A stretch of DNA of 64,000 nt. Source: Candidatus Gastranaerophilales bacterium. Lineage in GTDB: Bacteria; Cyanobacteriota; Vampirovibrionia; Gastranaerophilales; Gastranaerophilaceae. This document shows, piece after piece, positions 45,201 through 52,843 of the stretch. The DNA lies in assembly GCA_017560095.1 (NCBI GenBank), contig JAFYOU010000003.1:1-64000 (forward strand), read 5' to 3'. A program made the translations under genes and the position numbers. The number at the start of each line of letters is the position of its first letter. Position 1 is the stretch's first letter. Below the pieces are notes generated by a model. The model saw nothing but the letters and a program-made list of their open reading frames with translations. It was not told the DNA's origin and did no database searches.

Positions 45201-46120
45201 ACATCAATTCTTAAGTACTTTTCAATGCCTTCTTTATATAAATTTGAAAGTCTGCCTAAGACATCATAACTAGTATCTTCTTTTTTCCATTGAAATTGTA
45301 TTTTATACTCATTATCAGAATATAATTTATCTTCATCTACAATTTTACAGAGAAATAAATTAAACAGCTTATTGTATGCATTAGTTAAATCAGAAACAGC
45401 AAATTTTCTTAATATTCTAGCAAAACCATTATATAATTTCTTATCTTCAGACAACGACTTTAATTGATCCTTTGTTATGCCAATAGAATTAGCACCATAT
45501 AAATAGTCGAAAATGCCAGAGTTTGTATATTCTTTATTCCATTTATTAAAAATATCTTTTTTGTCAGACCCTTCAAAATCAGAAGTATCTATAATACAAT
45601 AATTTGATTCTATTTTCCCATTGAATAGCCTTGATGAATATAAACAAATTGCTTTTACGGCTCTATCGTTTGTAAAATATGTAAATAATTGTCCCCCATT
45701 GTCATTTAATTTTTTATATTCCTCTTCGTATGCATTACCATATTGTTTGCATTCAATCATATAAAAAGGAAGCCCTTCTTTTGTAATTAAAATGTCAAGA
45801 TATTGACCTTTTTCTTTTCCGCCACTTGGATAATCCTTTTCTATAATAATTTCTTTAGGAGAATATCCTTTTGTGATTAATCTATCTATACATTCCAAAA
45901 CTACAAATGTCTCTTTTTGGTGAAGATTTTGTGTAGTTGCTCTTCCGTATTTAATATCATCACCATAATTGATAATAGATTTTGTAATATCATCTTCATT
46001 TAATTTTAATGTTATTTCGTAATTATTAAAATTTGCATAAGTTTTACTATATATTAAGTCAGACTCGCCATCCTTTAATGTAAAACCAATAGCTTCTAAA
46101 AAGTTTTTAATGTTATCCAT
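42248..46120 (-). CDS. single-chain restriction-modification enzyme (nuclease-methylase-specificity fusion, type IIG/I-like)
   Basis: This 1290-residue protein combines all three restriction-modification activities. An HsdR-like N-terminal nuclease of the PD-(D/E)xK type has Asp109 and Glu123-x-Lys125 (ECK), with Gln144 further on. A gamma-type N6-adenine methylase follows with GQFFTP (404-409), motif I as DYACGAGHF (443-451, Ala-Gly for the usual Ser-Gly) and motif IV NPPY (564-567). A helical connector follows, then two HsdS-like target-recognition domains (about 930-1100 and 1120-1265) separated and ended by helical conserved regions. It would methylate and cut one asymmetric or bipartite site. 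No separate methylase or specificity gene is present. AAAGGATGG lies before the ATG. Confidence 0.88.
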   Translation of the reverse strand: MDNIKNFLEAIGFTLKDGESDLIYSKTYANFNNYEITLKLNEDDITKSIINYGDDIKYGRATTQNLHQKETFVVLECIDRLITKGYSPKEIIIEKDYPSGGKEKGQYLDILITKEGLPFYMIECKQYGNAYEEEYKKLNDNGGQLFTYFTNDRAVKAICLYSSRLFNGKIESNYCIIDTSDFEGSDKKDIFNKWNKEYTNSGIFDYLYGANSIGITKDQLKSLSEDKKLYNGFARILRKFAVSDLTNAYNKLFNLFLCKIVDEDKLYSDNEYKIQFQWKKEDTSYDVLGRLSNLYKEGIEKYLRIDVTDYSKDKFIENIEKLSAENKDLCQELIREFNELRFIKNNEFAFIEVFNMETFKQNSLILKAVVKLFEKVRIKYTDKQQFLGDFFERLLNIGIKQTEGQFFTPIPIANFIVNSIPFENIINNKIDNNDDKFLPYMIDYACGAGHFITEYMHRIEPILSKYSQKDMKTNLQVQNLKKWADNQYKWAEEFVYGIEKDYRLTKTSKIACFLNGDGDANIITGNGLDSFDSEIFQNTILYQDNNQVDKYNKDNPVFDCVIANPPYSVQDFKETLKKTNEEPYGEKNFSLFKDLGTNSDDIECLFMERTKQLVKEGGYAAIVISNTFLTNPGIHQKTRELILENFKIKGIVELGSGAFMATGTNTVVLFMEKRKLNDIERIKNIISKFKKNPEDINFNNKSKIISQYLKENYNDLDFKDYISMFTGNLTDKFKQSDLYEEYLDDIITNIESSIEKKTNSKEIEKLKNLINDISTGKDNIDLSSLVKTELKKLYNYLLNEDVKTIIVHAGKNKDEIANFLGYKFSKRKGDEGLKELSDKIIKELDTYTNRSTINSKLYNPNDLFDNTKINYYIYKNFTEKISDTDLCNMEKCLKNNIFFSNLNSLFDYNSIEFNANISLQSKKKIKIETRYPLIKLKNIKDIYIQKGNNAPQGKEYFENGDIPFIRAGNLNSIDEKFYIIPDADSFVNKLAIDNHNLIMMPKDTIVFPISGRSIDTNNIGFLQTDSYITNHLIGIYHKNKYIRKYLYEIFNSFKMSNLKSNISDYPTIKPISVKNFRVPDIQNSKILEDMYKEITDIEYSYIDKTDKINSINKEIQTLFNKDIDDNKQIKLSKYLKLEYGIALPERERNEGMFPVVGSSGVVGLHDEYLLKGPSIIVGRKGSVGKIHYIKNNCTPIDTTFYVVINKEKIRLKYAFYLLKSLNLNELNIGLGPGGVNRKTIHNKLISVPNLDIQDQFIKKIEVYEKQIEELQKEIDEIPAKKQTILDKYLK

Positions 46121-46240
46121 TATCTACCATCCTTTAAATTTTAATGAAGTTAGCAAATCTTTTTATATGCATACTGACTACACCACATTGTAATTGTAAA
46201 GAAATGTTAAGAAAAATTCATCATCTATTTTTATGATTAT

Positions 46241-46429
46241 TTAAAAGCCTCTTTTTCTTTCTTTTTCAGGAGGTTTCTTTGCATCTCTTGGTATTAACCA
46301 ATATTGTCCGTATTTAAACGCTCTTTCTATTCTGCCTTCAGCACAATATATTTGTACTCGCCTTTTTGATATGCCCCATTCCTCAGCACATTCTCTTACA
46401 GTTTTTAAATAATCAGGTATATTTTTCAT
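46241..46429 (-). CDS. excisionase/MerR-type HTH protein
   Basis: A 62-residue protein with a winged-helix core: ECAEEWGISKRRVQIYCAEG, then a wing ending in YWLIPRDAKKP. This small HTH type is common in integrative elements and near restriction genes in gut bacteria. I start at the ATG at 46429. An in-frame extension to 46615 runs through boundary sequence and is not protein-like. It lies 120 bases ahead of the restriction-modification gene and could control it or act in excision. Confidence 0.75.
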   Translation of the reverse strand: MKNIPDYLKTVRECAEEWGISKRRVQIYCAEGRIERAFKYGQYWLIPRDAKKPPEKERKRGF

Positions 46430-46668
46430 AATTCGTATAATTATTTTATAAATTTTGGCTAAAAAATGCAAAATTTTAAGGCTCAACTTTACCAAAAAGT
46501 GCAAACTATTTGTCAAAAATTTTTGAGTACGCAGAAAATCAAAACCGCGAACAGGTAAAAGCCTGTCGGGGACTTGATAATCAGATTTTTGGGTTCGGAT
46601 TCCACTATCCACCATATAAAAGAGTCATACTAACTGTTCTTATTAGTCAAACTGCAAGGAATTTTTCA
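46430..46668. other. island right boundary: decayed tRNA-end-like module, no gene
   Basis: The 364-base gap from 46430 to 46793 has no convincing gene. On the plus strand GGGTTCGGATTCC (46591-46603) and CCACCA (46609-46614) resemble a T-arm and CCA end. They are followed by ATAAAAGAGTCAT..., similar to the hairpin after copies A-C but no longer self-complementary, and then by the 21-bp repeat. The order is the same as at 41466-41549, suggesting a degenerate copy of the left boundary. A complete tRNA cannot be folded here. Confidence 0.4.
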
Positions 46669-46689
46669 TCCAGTATTCGCACAAGCCCA
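46669..46689. repeat. 21-bp direct repeat, right copy
   Basis: Identical to 41529-41549. Marks the probable right end of the island, about 105 bases from the end of the next chromosomal gene. Confidence 0.9.
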
Positions 46690-46793
46690 AAAACAATAAA
46701 TTCTCAGTAAGGCAGCTATGTTATTTCTTTTAAATAAATACAAAATAGAAAATTCAGGAAATTTAAACGATTTTGGTTTTAAAAATAACAAAA

Positions 46794-47225
46794 CTACTTA
46801 GTTCTGTTTAAAAAAGCTTTTAGTGCATCTTGTTTATTATTTGGGGTTGATAAATCAAATGCTTCAAAATATTCTTCATCATCTGGATTAACAAAAGCAC
46901 TTCCATAAAATTTTTTAACAAACATCAAAATTAAATACAAGATAATTGAACAAAAAGCAACTCCGAGCATTGCTCTTAAGAAATATGAAAATACTTTTTT
47001 GCCTTCTTTTTGCGTATCAGGAACCACTTCTTTTTTAAGCGCTTGAGTATTAATTGGTTCAATATCTAAATCATCCACTTTAACATCTTGCAAAACAAAA
47101 TTCATTTGCTCAGCAGTAATGTTTTTAAGTGCTGCGGTATTTACATCTGTATGTGCCCAAGAAGATAATCCCAAGAAACATATAGTACAAATGATAAACG
47201 CTATTTTATGAAGTCTTTTTAGCAC
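46794..47225 (-). CDS. secreted/membrane protein with one internal helix, possibly FliO-like
   Basis: A GTG start at 47225 is supported by AAGGAG 5 bases before it, inside the end of the RNase E/G gene (20-base overlap). The 143-residue product has a signal peptide (about 1-24), an extracytoplasmic acidic part, one membrane helix (about 84-107) and a short cytoplasmic tail. This layout is that of FliO, a poorly conserved flagellar export accessory protein, and flagellar genes lie upstream on the same strand. Sequence evidence for FliO is weak. Confidence 0.55.
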   Translation of the reverse strand: MLKRLHKIAFIICTICFLGLSSWAHTDVNTAALKNITAEQMNFVLQDVKVDDLDIEPINTQALKKEVVPDTQKEGKKVFSYFLRAMLGVAFCSIILYLILMFVKKFYGSAFVNPDDEEYFEAFDLSTPNNKQDALKAFLNRTK

Positions 47226-48975
47226 TTATTCTCCTTGTTCTTTTTTTAGGTTTTTCTTCCGTAGAAATTTGCTCCTCTACTGCTTGTTCAACCGGAGCTT
47301 CAACATCTTCTTTTTTCTTAGTTTTTTTAGCTTTTCGAGAAAGTTTTTTAACGGGCTTGTCTTCTTTATCTTGCAACTTCTCATCCTGAGAATCCGTTGT
47401 TTCAATTTTTTCTTCTTTTACAACTTCTTCTTTTCTTTCCTCGATAGCCTCAATAGCACCATCTATTACAACATCTTTGATTAAATCATCAATCAACTCA
47501 TTAACTTTAGCTTTAGTTAATTCTTGGGTTTCTTTTTCTATTGGTTGGTTTAATTCAAAATTATTTTCTTGAATTGATTCTTGATTTTGCTCTTGAGCAA
47601 ATTCTTTATTCTGATGACGATTTTTATTCTTATCTCGTCTATTATTTTTATCAAATTTATGATTTTTATTATTTTGATTTGGAGCTTGTTCCGTTGAATT
47701 AAAATTAGAACCGAATGGGCCTTTTATTTTATTTAATTTAGCTCTATTTTCACCTACACTTGTTGAAGTTGCAAATTTAAGGTCATCTATAATGAAACCT
47801 TGACCATTGCATTTATCACATTTTTTAGTGAAAATTTCAGATAAACTTTGACCTTGACGATGTCTTGTTAATTCAACAAGCCCTAAATCAGATAATTGGC
47901 CAATTTGAGGCTTAGCTTTATCTTTTTCTAAAACAAGCTCAAAATGCTCTAATAATGCTAATTTATCCATGCGAGAAGCCATATCGATAAAATCAACAAT
48001 CACCATTCCGCCAATATTTCTTAATTTTAATTGACGAGCAATTTCATCAGCTGCTTGAATATTAGTTTTTAAAATAGTTTCAGCTTGATTTGATGAAGAT
48101 GTAAATTTACCAGAGTTAACATCAACAACGGTCAAAGCTTCTGTTTGTTGGATAAATAAATATCCGCCCAATGGAAGATTAACTCTTGTATTTAGTGCTT
48201 TTTCAATTTCTTTGTTAACCCCTGTTGAAACCAACAATGGGTCATTTCCTTTATGCATTGAAACCCTAACTTGCATATTCCAGTGTTGAAGAAGCTGAGT
48301 AGTTCTATGAAGCGCAAACGCAGTATCTACAATAATTTCTTCAACCTCACTATCACATGCTTCTCTAATAACTCGATATAGCAAATCTTGATCTCTATAT
48401 AATAAAGTTGGAGGATTGGCGCTATCTGCAGCGTTTACAATTGAATTCCATTTTTCTAATAAAATTTCTAAATCTTCTTGAATTTCAGCATCCGATTGAC
48501 CTTCTGCTTCTGTTCTCACAATTACACCAACACCAACAGGTTTTAATAAGCTAACAATTGATTTTAATCTAGCTCTTTCTTTTTGAGAAGTAATTTTTTT
48601 AGAAACGTTTACCCCTTTTTCATCTGGAAGCAATACCAAAAATCTTCCAGGCAAAGATAAAGCAGTTGTAACTCTTGGGCCTTTGTGTCCAGTTGGCTCT
48701 TTAACAACTTGAACAATTAATTTTTGATTTGGTTTAACTTTTTCTTTTAAGGTGCCTTTTCCAGCAATATCGTCAGTATGAATAAAGCCCATTTTATCTG
48801 GCATACCTACATCAACAAAAGCTGCTTCAATAGATGGCAGTACATTATCTACACGAGACAAATATACATCACCTAATAAAACATCGCCTTTTGAAACAAA
48901 AAATTCGCAAACTTTATTATCTTCTAAAACTGCTGCGATATTATCTTTTTCAGAAATGATAATTTTCTTTGTCAT
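47206..48975 (-). CDS. rne: ribonuclease E/G
   Basis: The endoribonuclease starts mRNA decay and processes rRNA and tRNA. It has 589 residues: an S1 RNA-binding domain (about 36-120), the catalytic core with VVDVNSGKF and the FIDMASR acidic site, and the zinc-link cysteines CDKCNGQG near 390. The C-terminal tail (about 420-589) is low-complexity, first Asn/Lys/Gln-rich, then acidic, and ends in a basic KKRTRRISAKK patch. This resembles cyanobacterial RNase E, whose tail binds partners such as PNPase. AAGGA precedes the ATG. Confidence 0.92.
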   Translation of the reverse strand: MTKKIIISEKDNIAAVLEDNKVCEFFVSKGDVLLGDVYLSRVDNVLPSIEAAFVDVGMPDKMGFIHTDDIAGKGTLKEKVKPNQKLIVQVVKEPTGHKGPRVTTALSLPGRFLVLLPDEKGVNVSKKITSQKERARLKSIVSLLKPVGVGVIVRTEAEGQSDAEIQEDLEILLEKWNSIVNAADSANPPTLLYRDQDLLYRVIREACDSEVEEIIVDTAFALHRTTQLLQHWNMQVRVSMHKGNDPLLVSTGVNKEIEKALNTRVNLPLGGYLFIQQTEALTVVDVNSGKFTSSSNQAETILKTNIQAADEIARQLKLRNIGGMVIVDFIDMASRMDKLALLEHFELVLEKDKAKPQIGQLSDLGLVELTRHRQGQSLSEIFTKKCDKCNGQGFIIDDLKFATSTSVGENRAKLNKIKGPFGSNFNSTEQAPNQNNKNHKFDKNNRRDKNKNRHQNKEFAQEQNQESIQENNFELNQPIEKETQELTKAKVNELIDDLIKDVVIDGAIEAIEERKEEVVKEEKIETTDSQDEKLQDKEDKPVKKLSRKAKKTKKKEDVEAPVEQAVEEQISTEEKPKKRTRRISAKKTS

Positions 48976-48994
48976 AGTAAAATCCTTTTTAAAC

Positions 48995-49684
48995 TTAAAT
49001 AACTCTCAAGTCGGTATCGAAAAATTTTACCCTTTTTATTTTGAAAATATTACTTTCACCAAACATTGTTTTGAGAAATTCGTCCGCACGAAGCGAAGGG
49101 GTTTTCTCGTCTTGTCCTGTCTTTAAAATAAAGCTTAGAACACTATCATCCTTAATTTCAAATGATTTTAGGGAATTTCGATAATTAACTGTTTTTTCTA
49201 TACCTTTTTTAGTTTTCTTCGTGATTAAAATTTCATCCGAAGACAAACACTTTTCTATAATATATCTTATTTTTTCAATATTGTAAACATGATTTTTTTC
49301 AAAATCACAAATTGCTTCATATTGTGCCCATTGAATATAATTTTCTAAAGATTTTGGTTCATTAGTATTTTCATCAATTTCAATTAATTCAACAACACTA
49401 ACTCCATTTGGAGAATACTTTTCAAATTCATCAACAAAATTAGGAACCAAAGGTTCATATGTTTGAAAATTAACAAGCTCACAATCTGATTCTAAGAATA
49501 TAGGTAAAGCAGGGGAATATGAAACTTTTGGCATTGGATTGAAACCTTGCGACAAAACAAGCTTTAACTCCATTCTTCTGAAAACCTTTAAAATAAGATT
49601 TTGCCAATCAAGGTGGGAAATAAAGCGTAATTCCTTATTTTTTGTTATTTTTATTCTATGCTTGTAAATTTTCTCTTGTTGCAT
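48995..49684 (-). CDS. DUF2344/TIGR03936-family protein
   Basis: A 229-residue protein of the family usually coded next to, or fused with, a B12-type radical SAM protein and RNase E/G. The N-terminal signature is RFISHLDWQNL, followed by SQGFNPMPKVSYSPALP (about 50-66). Its radical SAM partner (TIGR03960) is not adjacent here, but the RNase E/G gene follows by 19 bases. Function not established; a link to tRNA or rRNA modification has been suggested by context. The start overlaps the small upstream gene by 29 bases. Confidence 0.82.
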   Translation of the reverse strand: MQQEKIYKHRIKITKNKELRFISHLDWQNLILKVFRRMELKLVLSQGFNPMPKVSYSPALPIFLESDCELVNFQTYEPLVPNFVDEFEKYSPNGVSVVELIEIDENTNEPKSLENYIQWAQYEAICDFEKNHVYNIEKIRYIIEKCLSSDEILITKKTKKGIEKTVNYRNSLKSFEIKDDSVLSFILKTGQDEKTPSLRADEFLKTMFGESNIFKIKRVKFFDTDLRVI

Positions 49685-49880
49685 TATTTATTTTTTTAAT
49701 ATTTGCCAATTCTTGATTTTGCGATGACGACAAATCGCATTTACATATAATATGACTTTGTAGCTCGTTCAAATAACTAATTTCATCAATAGTCGATTCT
49801 AATTGTTCACGTCTTATTTCTTTCGTTAAACGTGATAAAACTTTTGAATTTATGAATTCATCTTGAAAAAAAGATTTCAT
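49656..49880 (-). CDS. small hypothetical helical protein
   Basis: A 74-residue acidic helical protein with two close cysteines (CKC near 47-49). It lies between flhA and the DUF2344 gene, overlapping the latter by 29 bases. No ribosome site of note and no family recognised. The position suggests it belongs to the flagellar-rne transcript. Confidence 0.45.
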   Translation of the reverse strand: MKSFFQDEFINSKVLSRLTKEIRREQLESTIDEISYLNELQSHIICKCDLSSSQNQELANIKKINNATRENLQA

Positions 49881-49958
49881 AAATAAAGTTTAACAGACTT
49901 ATAATAATTTTGTTTGAAAATTAAAGTTTTGTAATAAATTTTTCAAAAAACATTACAA

Positions 49959-52040
49959 TTAATAGCCATCACCAATTGTATCAATTGCTTCAACTCTGAT
50001 ATCAGTTATAAGCTCAGAATAAGATATAACTACAATTGTTGGAATATGACGTTCTAACATTTGATATAACGGCAATCTTATTCTTGGAGAACAAAGAATA
50101 ACGGGTTGAACGCCAACCGCACTTTGAGCTCGCATCAAAGTAGTTGCCGTTGTTTCGATTAACTCTTGAACCTGCATAGGATTTAATAAGAACATTGTAC
50201 CAAGTTCTGTTCTTTGACAAGAATCATCAAGAATCTTTTCCCACTCAGAAGATAATGTAAGAGCATATAAAACCTTATCTTTATTTGAATTAGATAAACA
50301 TATCTGCCTACCCAAAGCAGCTCTTAAACGTTCCGATAAGATATCCGGTTCTTTTGAAAAACGAGCATAATCGCAAAGTCTTTCAAAAATGAAAATTACA
50401 TCTTTAATAGAAACTTTTTCTCTAATTAAATTAACAAAAATCTTTCTTAAATCTGACGTTGAAATAATCGTTGGAACAAGGTCATTAACTAATGTTGGGT
50501 CTTGAGATTTAACAAGCTCCATTAATTTTAAAACATCAGTTTTAGTCATAACTTCATCAACATATTTTCTAACGCATTCTTGCAGATGAGTTACAATAAC
50601 ATCAACGGCATCAACTGCTTGAATTTTATCATTTTTACCAATGTGCTGAGGATTAAGCCAATAAGCTTGAGATTGGAAAGTCGGTTCAATTGAAACAATA
50701 GCATTATCAGGCAATTTTTTACCCAAAGCTTCATACTGATCCGCAATAACCATTAATTTTCCAGGGTAAACTGTTCCCGTTGCAACAGGATTCCCACGAA
50801 TAGAAATTAAATATTCATTATCTCCAATTGCAGAAGAATCCATAATTCTAATATTTGGAATAATATAACCTAAATCATCGGTTACTCTTTGACGAAGTGC
50901 TGCAATTTTAGCCAATAATTGCCCATCTTGCTCAGGGTCTGCAATAACCAATAAGCCTGCGCCAACTTGCAAAGACAAAACATCAACCCCAAGACGTTCA
51001 TACATTTTATTAGGATTAACTAAATCTTGCATATTTTGCTTAACCGCATCCAATTGGCCAAGTTGTTGTTGCACATCTTGATTTACCAACACAGATAAAC
51101 CACCTAAAATTAAAATTGTAGAAAATAACAAAAATGGAAGCCAAGGCAATCCTGTGATTCCAGAAGTTACCGCAATTAAAAGCAAAAAACCTGCAGCCAA
51201 AAATAAACTTGTTGGTTTTGATAAAACTTGAACAGCCAAATCTGAACCCAAAGCAACACCACCACCCGTTGCGCGAGTCATTACAATACCAGATGAAATA
51301 GCCATTAAAAGCGATGGAACTTGAGAAGCTAAACCATCACCAATAGTTAAAATAGTATATTTAGAAACCGCATCTCCTGGTTGCATGCCATTCATTAAAA
51401 TACCAATAATTAAACCGCCGATAATATTAATTAAAGTAATAATGATACCTGCAATAGTATCACCTTTTACGAATTTCATTGCACCATCCATAGAACCATA
51501 TAAGCTTGATTCCCTTTGAAGATCTTCACGACGCTTAACTGCTTCTTCAGGTGAAATTAAACCAGCGTTAAAATCAGCATCAATTGTCATTTGTTTACCA
51601 GGCATCGCATCAAGCGCAAAACGAGCAGATACTTCAGCAATACGCTCAGCACCTTTAGTAATTACCATAAATTGAACAATGGTGATAATTAAGAAAATTA
51701 CACCACCAACAACCATATTACCACCAGTAACAAACTGTCCAAACGCTTCTACAACTTCACCAGCATCACCCTTAGCCAAGATTAAACGAGTTGAAGCAAT
51801 TGAAAGTACAAGCCTAAAAACAGTACCAATCAAAAGAATTGAAGGGAAAGCTGCCAATTCAAGGGGCTTATTAACATATAAAGATATCATTAATAAAACA
51901 ATACCTAATGTAATATTGAAACTTATCGAAAAATTTACAACCCAACTTGGCATTTCTAATAGCAAAATTAAAATTGCCACAATAACAAAACCGGCTAATG
52001 CAATTTCCGATATTGGATTACTTGGCTTTGGAGCGTTCAT
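49959..52040 (-). CDS. flhA: flagellar export apparatus protein FlhA
   Basis: FlhA is the large export-gate subunit of the flagellar type III system. The 693-residue protein has eight N-terminal membrane helices (about 14-310). The FHIPEP-type cytoplasmic loop has the family's RVAEVSARFALDAMPGKQM consensus in the form ERIAEVSARFALDAMPGKQM (about 132-151), followed by DADFNAG. A cytoplasmic domain of about 360 residues binds substrates and chaperones. It overlaps the fliH stop by one base. There is no fliI between them. Confidence 0.96.
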   Translation of the reverse strand: MNAPKPSNPISEIALAGFVIVAILILLLEMPSWVVNFSISFNITLGIVLLMISLYVNKPLELAAFPSILLIGTVFRLVLSIASTRLILAKGDAGEVVEAFGQFVTGGNMVVGGVIFLIITIVQFMVITKGAERIAEVSARFALDAMPGKQMTIDADFNAGLISPEEAVKRREDLQRESSLYGSMDGAMKFVKGDTIAGIIITLINIIGGLIIGILMNGMQPGDAVSKYTILTIGDGLASQVPSLLMAISSGIVMTRATGGGVALGSDLAVQVLSKPTSLFLAAGFLLLIAVTSGITGLPWLPFLLFSTILILGGLSVLVNQDVQQQLGQLDAVKQNMQDLVNPNKMYERLGVDVLSLQVGAGLLVIADPEQDGQLLAKIAALRQRVTDDLGYIIPNIRIMDSSAIGDNEYLISIRGNPVATGTVYPGKLMVIADQYEALGKKLPDNAIVSIEPTFQSQAYWLNPQHIGKNDKIQAVDAVDVIVTHLQECVRKYVDEVMTKTDVLKLMELVKSQDPTLVNDLVPTIISTSDLRKIFVNLIREKVSIKDVIFIFERLCDYARFSKEPDILSERLRAALGRQICLSNSNKDKVLYALTLSSEWEKILDDSCQRTELGTMFLLNPMQVQELIETTATTLMRAQSAVGVQPVILCSPRIRLPLYQMLERHIPTIVVISYSELITDIRVEAIDTIGDGY

Positions 52041-52843
52041 TACAACCCTCCTTTATAAATTCCAAAAGCATTTTGCAAAACAGCCAATTGCGTTTTAAAA
52101 TTAGCATCAATTACGCCATTATTTGCCAAAACCGCGCAACTTCCTTTTTCGATTGTTTCATCAGGAGTTACAATTATTCTTACATTTAATTTTTTATCTT
52201 CTAGAATTTCAGGCAAAGATGCATTAGCAAATTCAACATCATCAGGATTTACTTTAACTTCAAGCCTTTGAGCATCAGAATTAATATTATCAAGAACTTC
52301 TGAGAATATATTTTTTAATACATCATCGCTCATTTCTGTTTCTTTTTTAATGATTCTTTTTGCAATTGCAAACGCAATTTCCATAATATGAGGATAAAAT
52401 TCATCATACATAGCATCCTTCATATTAAAGAATTCAACTAGCTTTGATTTCATCTCCTCGAGTTGCTGTTGAGCTTCTGAAAAACCATTTTTGTATCCTT
52501 CACGAGCTGCAAGCTCTTTAATTGTATGCGCCTCTTGTTGCGCACGAGATACTAATGATCTTTCATCAATTCTGCGATAACCTCTTCTTCTATCTCCCCT
52601 TCTTCTTTCCGCGCGTTCTTTAAATTCAATTGCAGAAATATCTATCTTTTCAAAACTTTCATCCTCGGAAACATTTTGCTCAGGCAATTTAACAGGAAGA
52701 ATATTTTCTTTATTTTCGTTAGTATTTTTAGTGTTTTCTACATCTAAAATTACATCTTCTTTTTTAATTACACTACCTTTTTTTACAGGTTGCAAAGAAG
52801 ATGAACTTTTTTTATTTGGAATATTTTTTTTTCTAATAATCAT
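52040..52843 (-). CDS. fliH: flagellar assembly protein FliH
   Basis: A 267-residue FliH/SctL-family protein that links the export ATPase to the C-ring and gate. The N-terminal 80 residues are low-complexity with a very basic run (ERAERRRGDRRRGYRR, about 76-91). A coiled coil follows (about 100-140). The conserved C-terminal domain has the usual IAFAIAKRIIKKE and a VRIIVTPDETIEKGSC segment. It overlaps fliG by 4 bases and flhA by one. Its ATPase partner FliI is not coded in this window. Confidence 0.87.
   Translation of the reverse strand: MIIRKKNIPNKKSSSSLQPVKKGSVIKKEDVILDVENTKNTNENKENILPVKLPEQNVSEDESFEKIDISAIEFKERAERRRGDRRRGYRRIDERSLVSRAQQEAHTIKELAAREGYKNGFSEAQQQLEEMKSKLVEFFNMKDAMYDEFYPHIMEIAFAIAKRIIKKETEMSDDVLKNIFSEVLDNINSDAQRLEVKVNPDDVEFANASLPEILEDKKLNVRIIVTPDETIEKGSCAVLANNGVIDANFKTQLAVLQNAFGIYKGGL

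Larger units (their letters stand above)
41188..46689. mobile_element. accessory island at tRNA-Arg, with repeat array and restriction-modification gene
   Basis: The segment begins at the 3' end of tRNA-Arg(ACG). It contains three further copies of the tRNA 3' end, a non-coding left region with inverted and direct repeats, a small unknown gene, a 1290-residue restriction-modification enzyme and an excisionase-type HTH protein. A 21-bp direct repeat lies near each side (41529-41549 and 46669-46689). The right copy is preceded by what looks like a decayed version of the left boundary (T-arm-like end plus hairpin). No integrase or transposase is present, so the element is probably immobile now, or mobilised from elsewhere. 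Confidence 0.65.

Noticed and set aside
46550-46614. Second tRNA gene at the right end of the island
   Set aside because: TTCG, a TGA-like anticodon loop and CCACCA are suggestive, but the acceptor and anticodon stems do not pair. Kept only as a decayed tRNA-end-like module.
46430-46615. N-terminal extension of the HTH gene (62 extra codons)
   Set aside because: It covers the decayed island boundary, and its translation looks like the reverse of a tRNA-like sequence. The HTH fold begins at the ATG at 46429.
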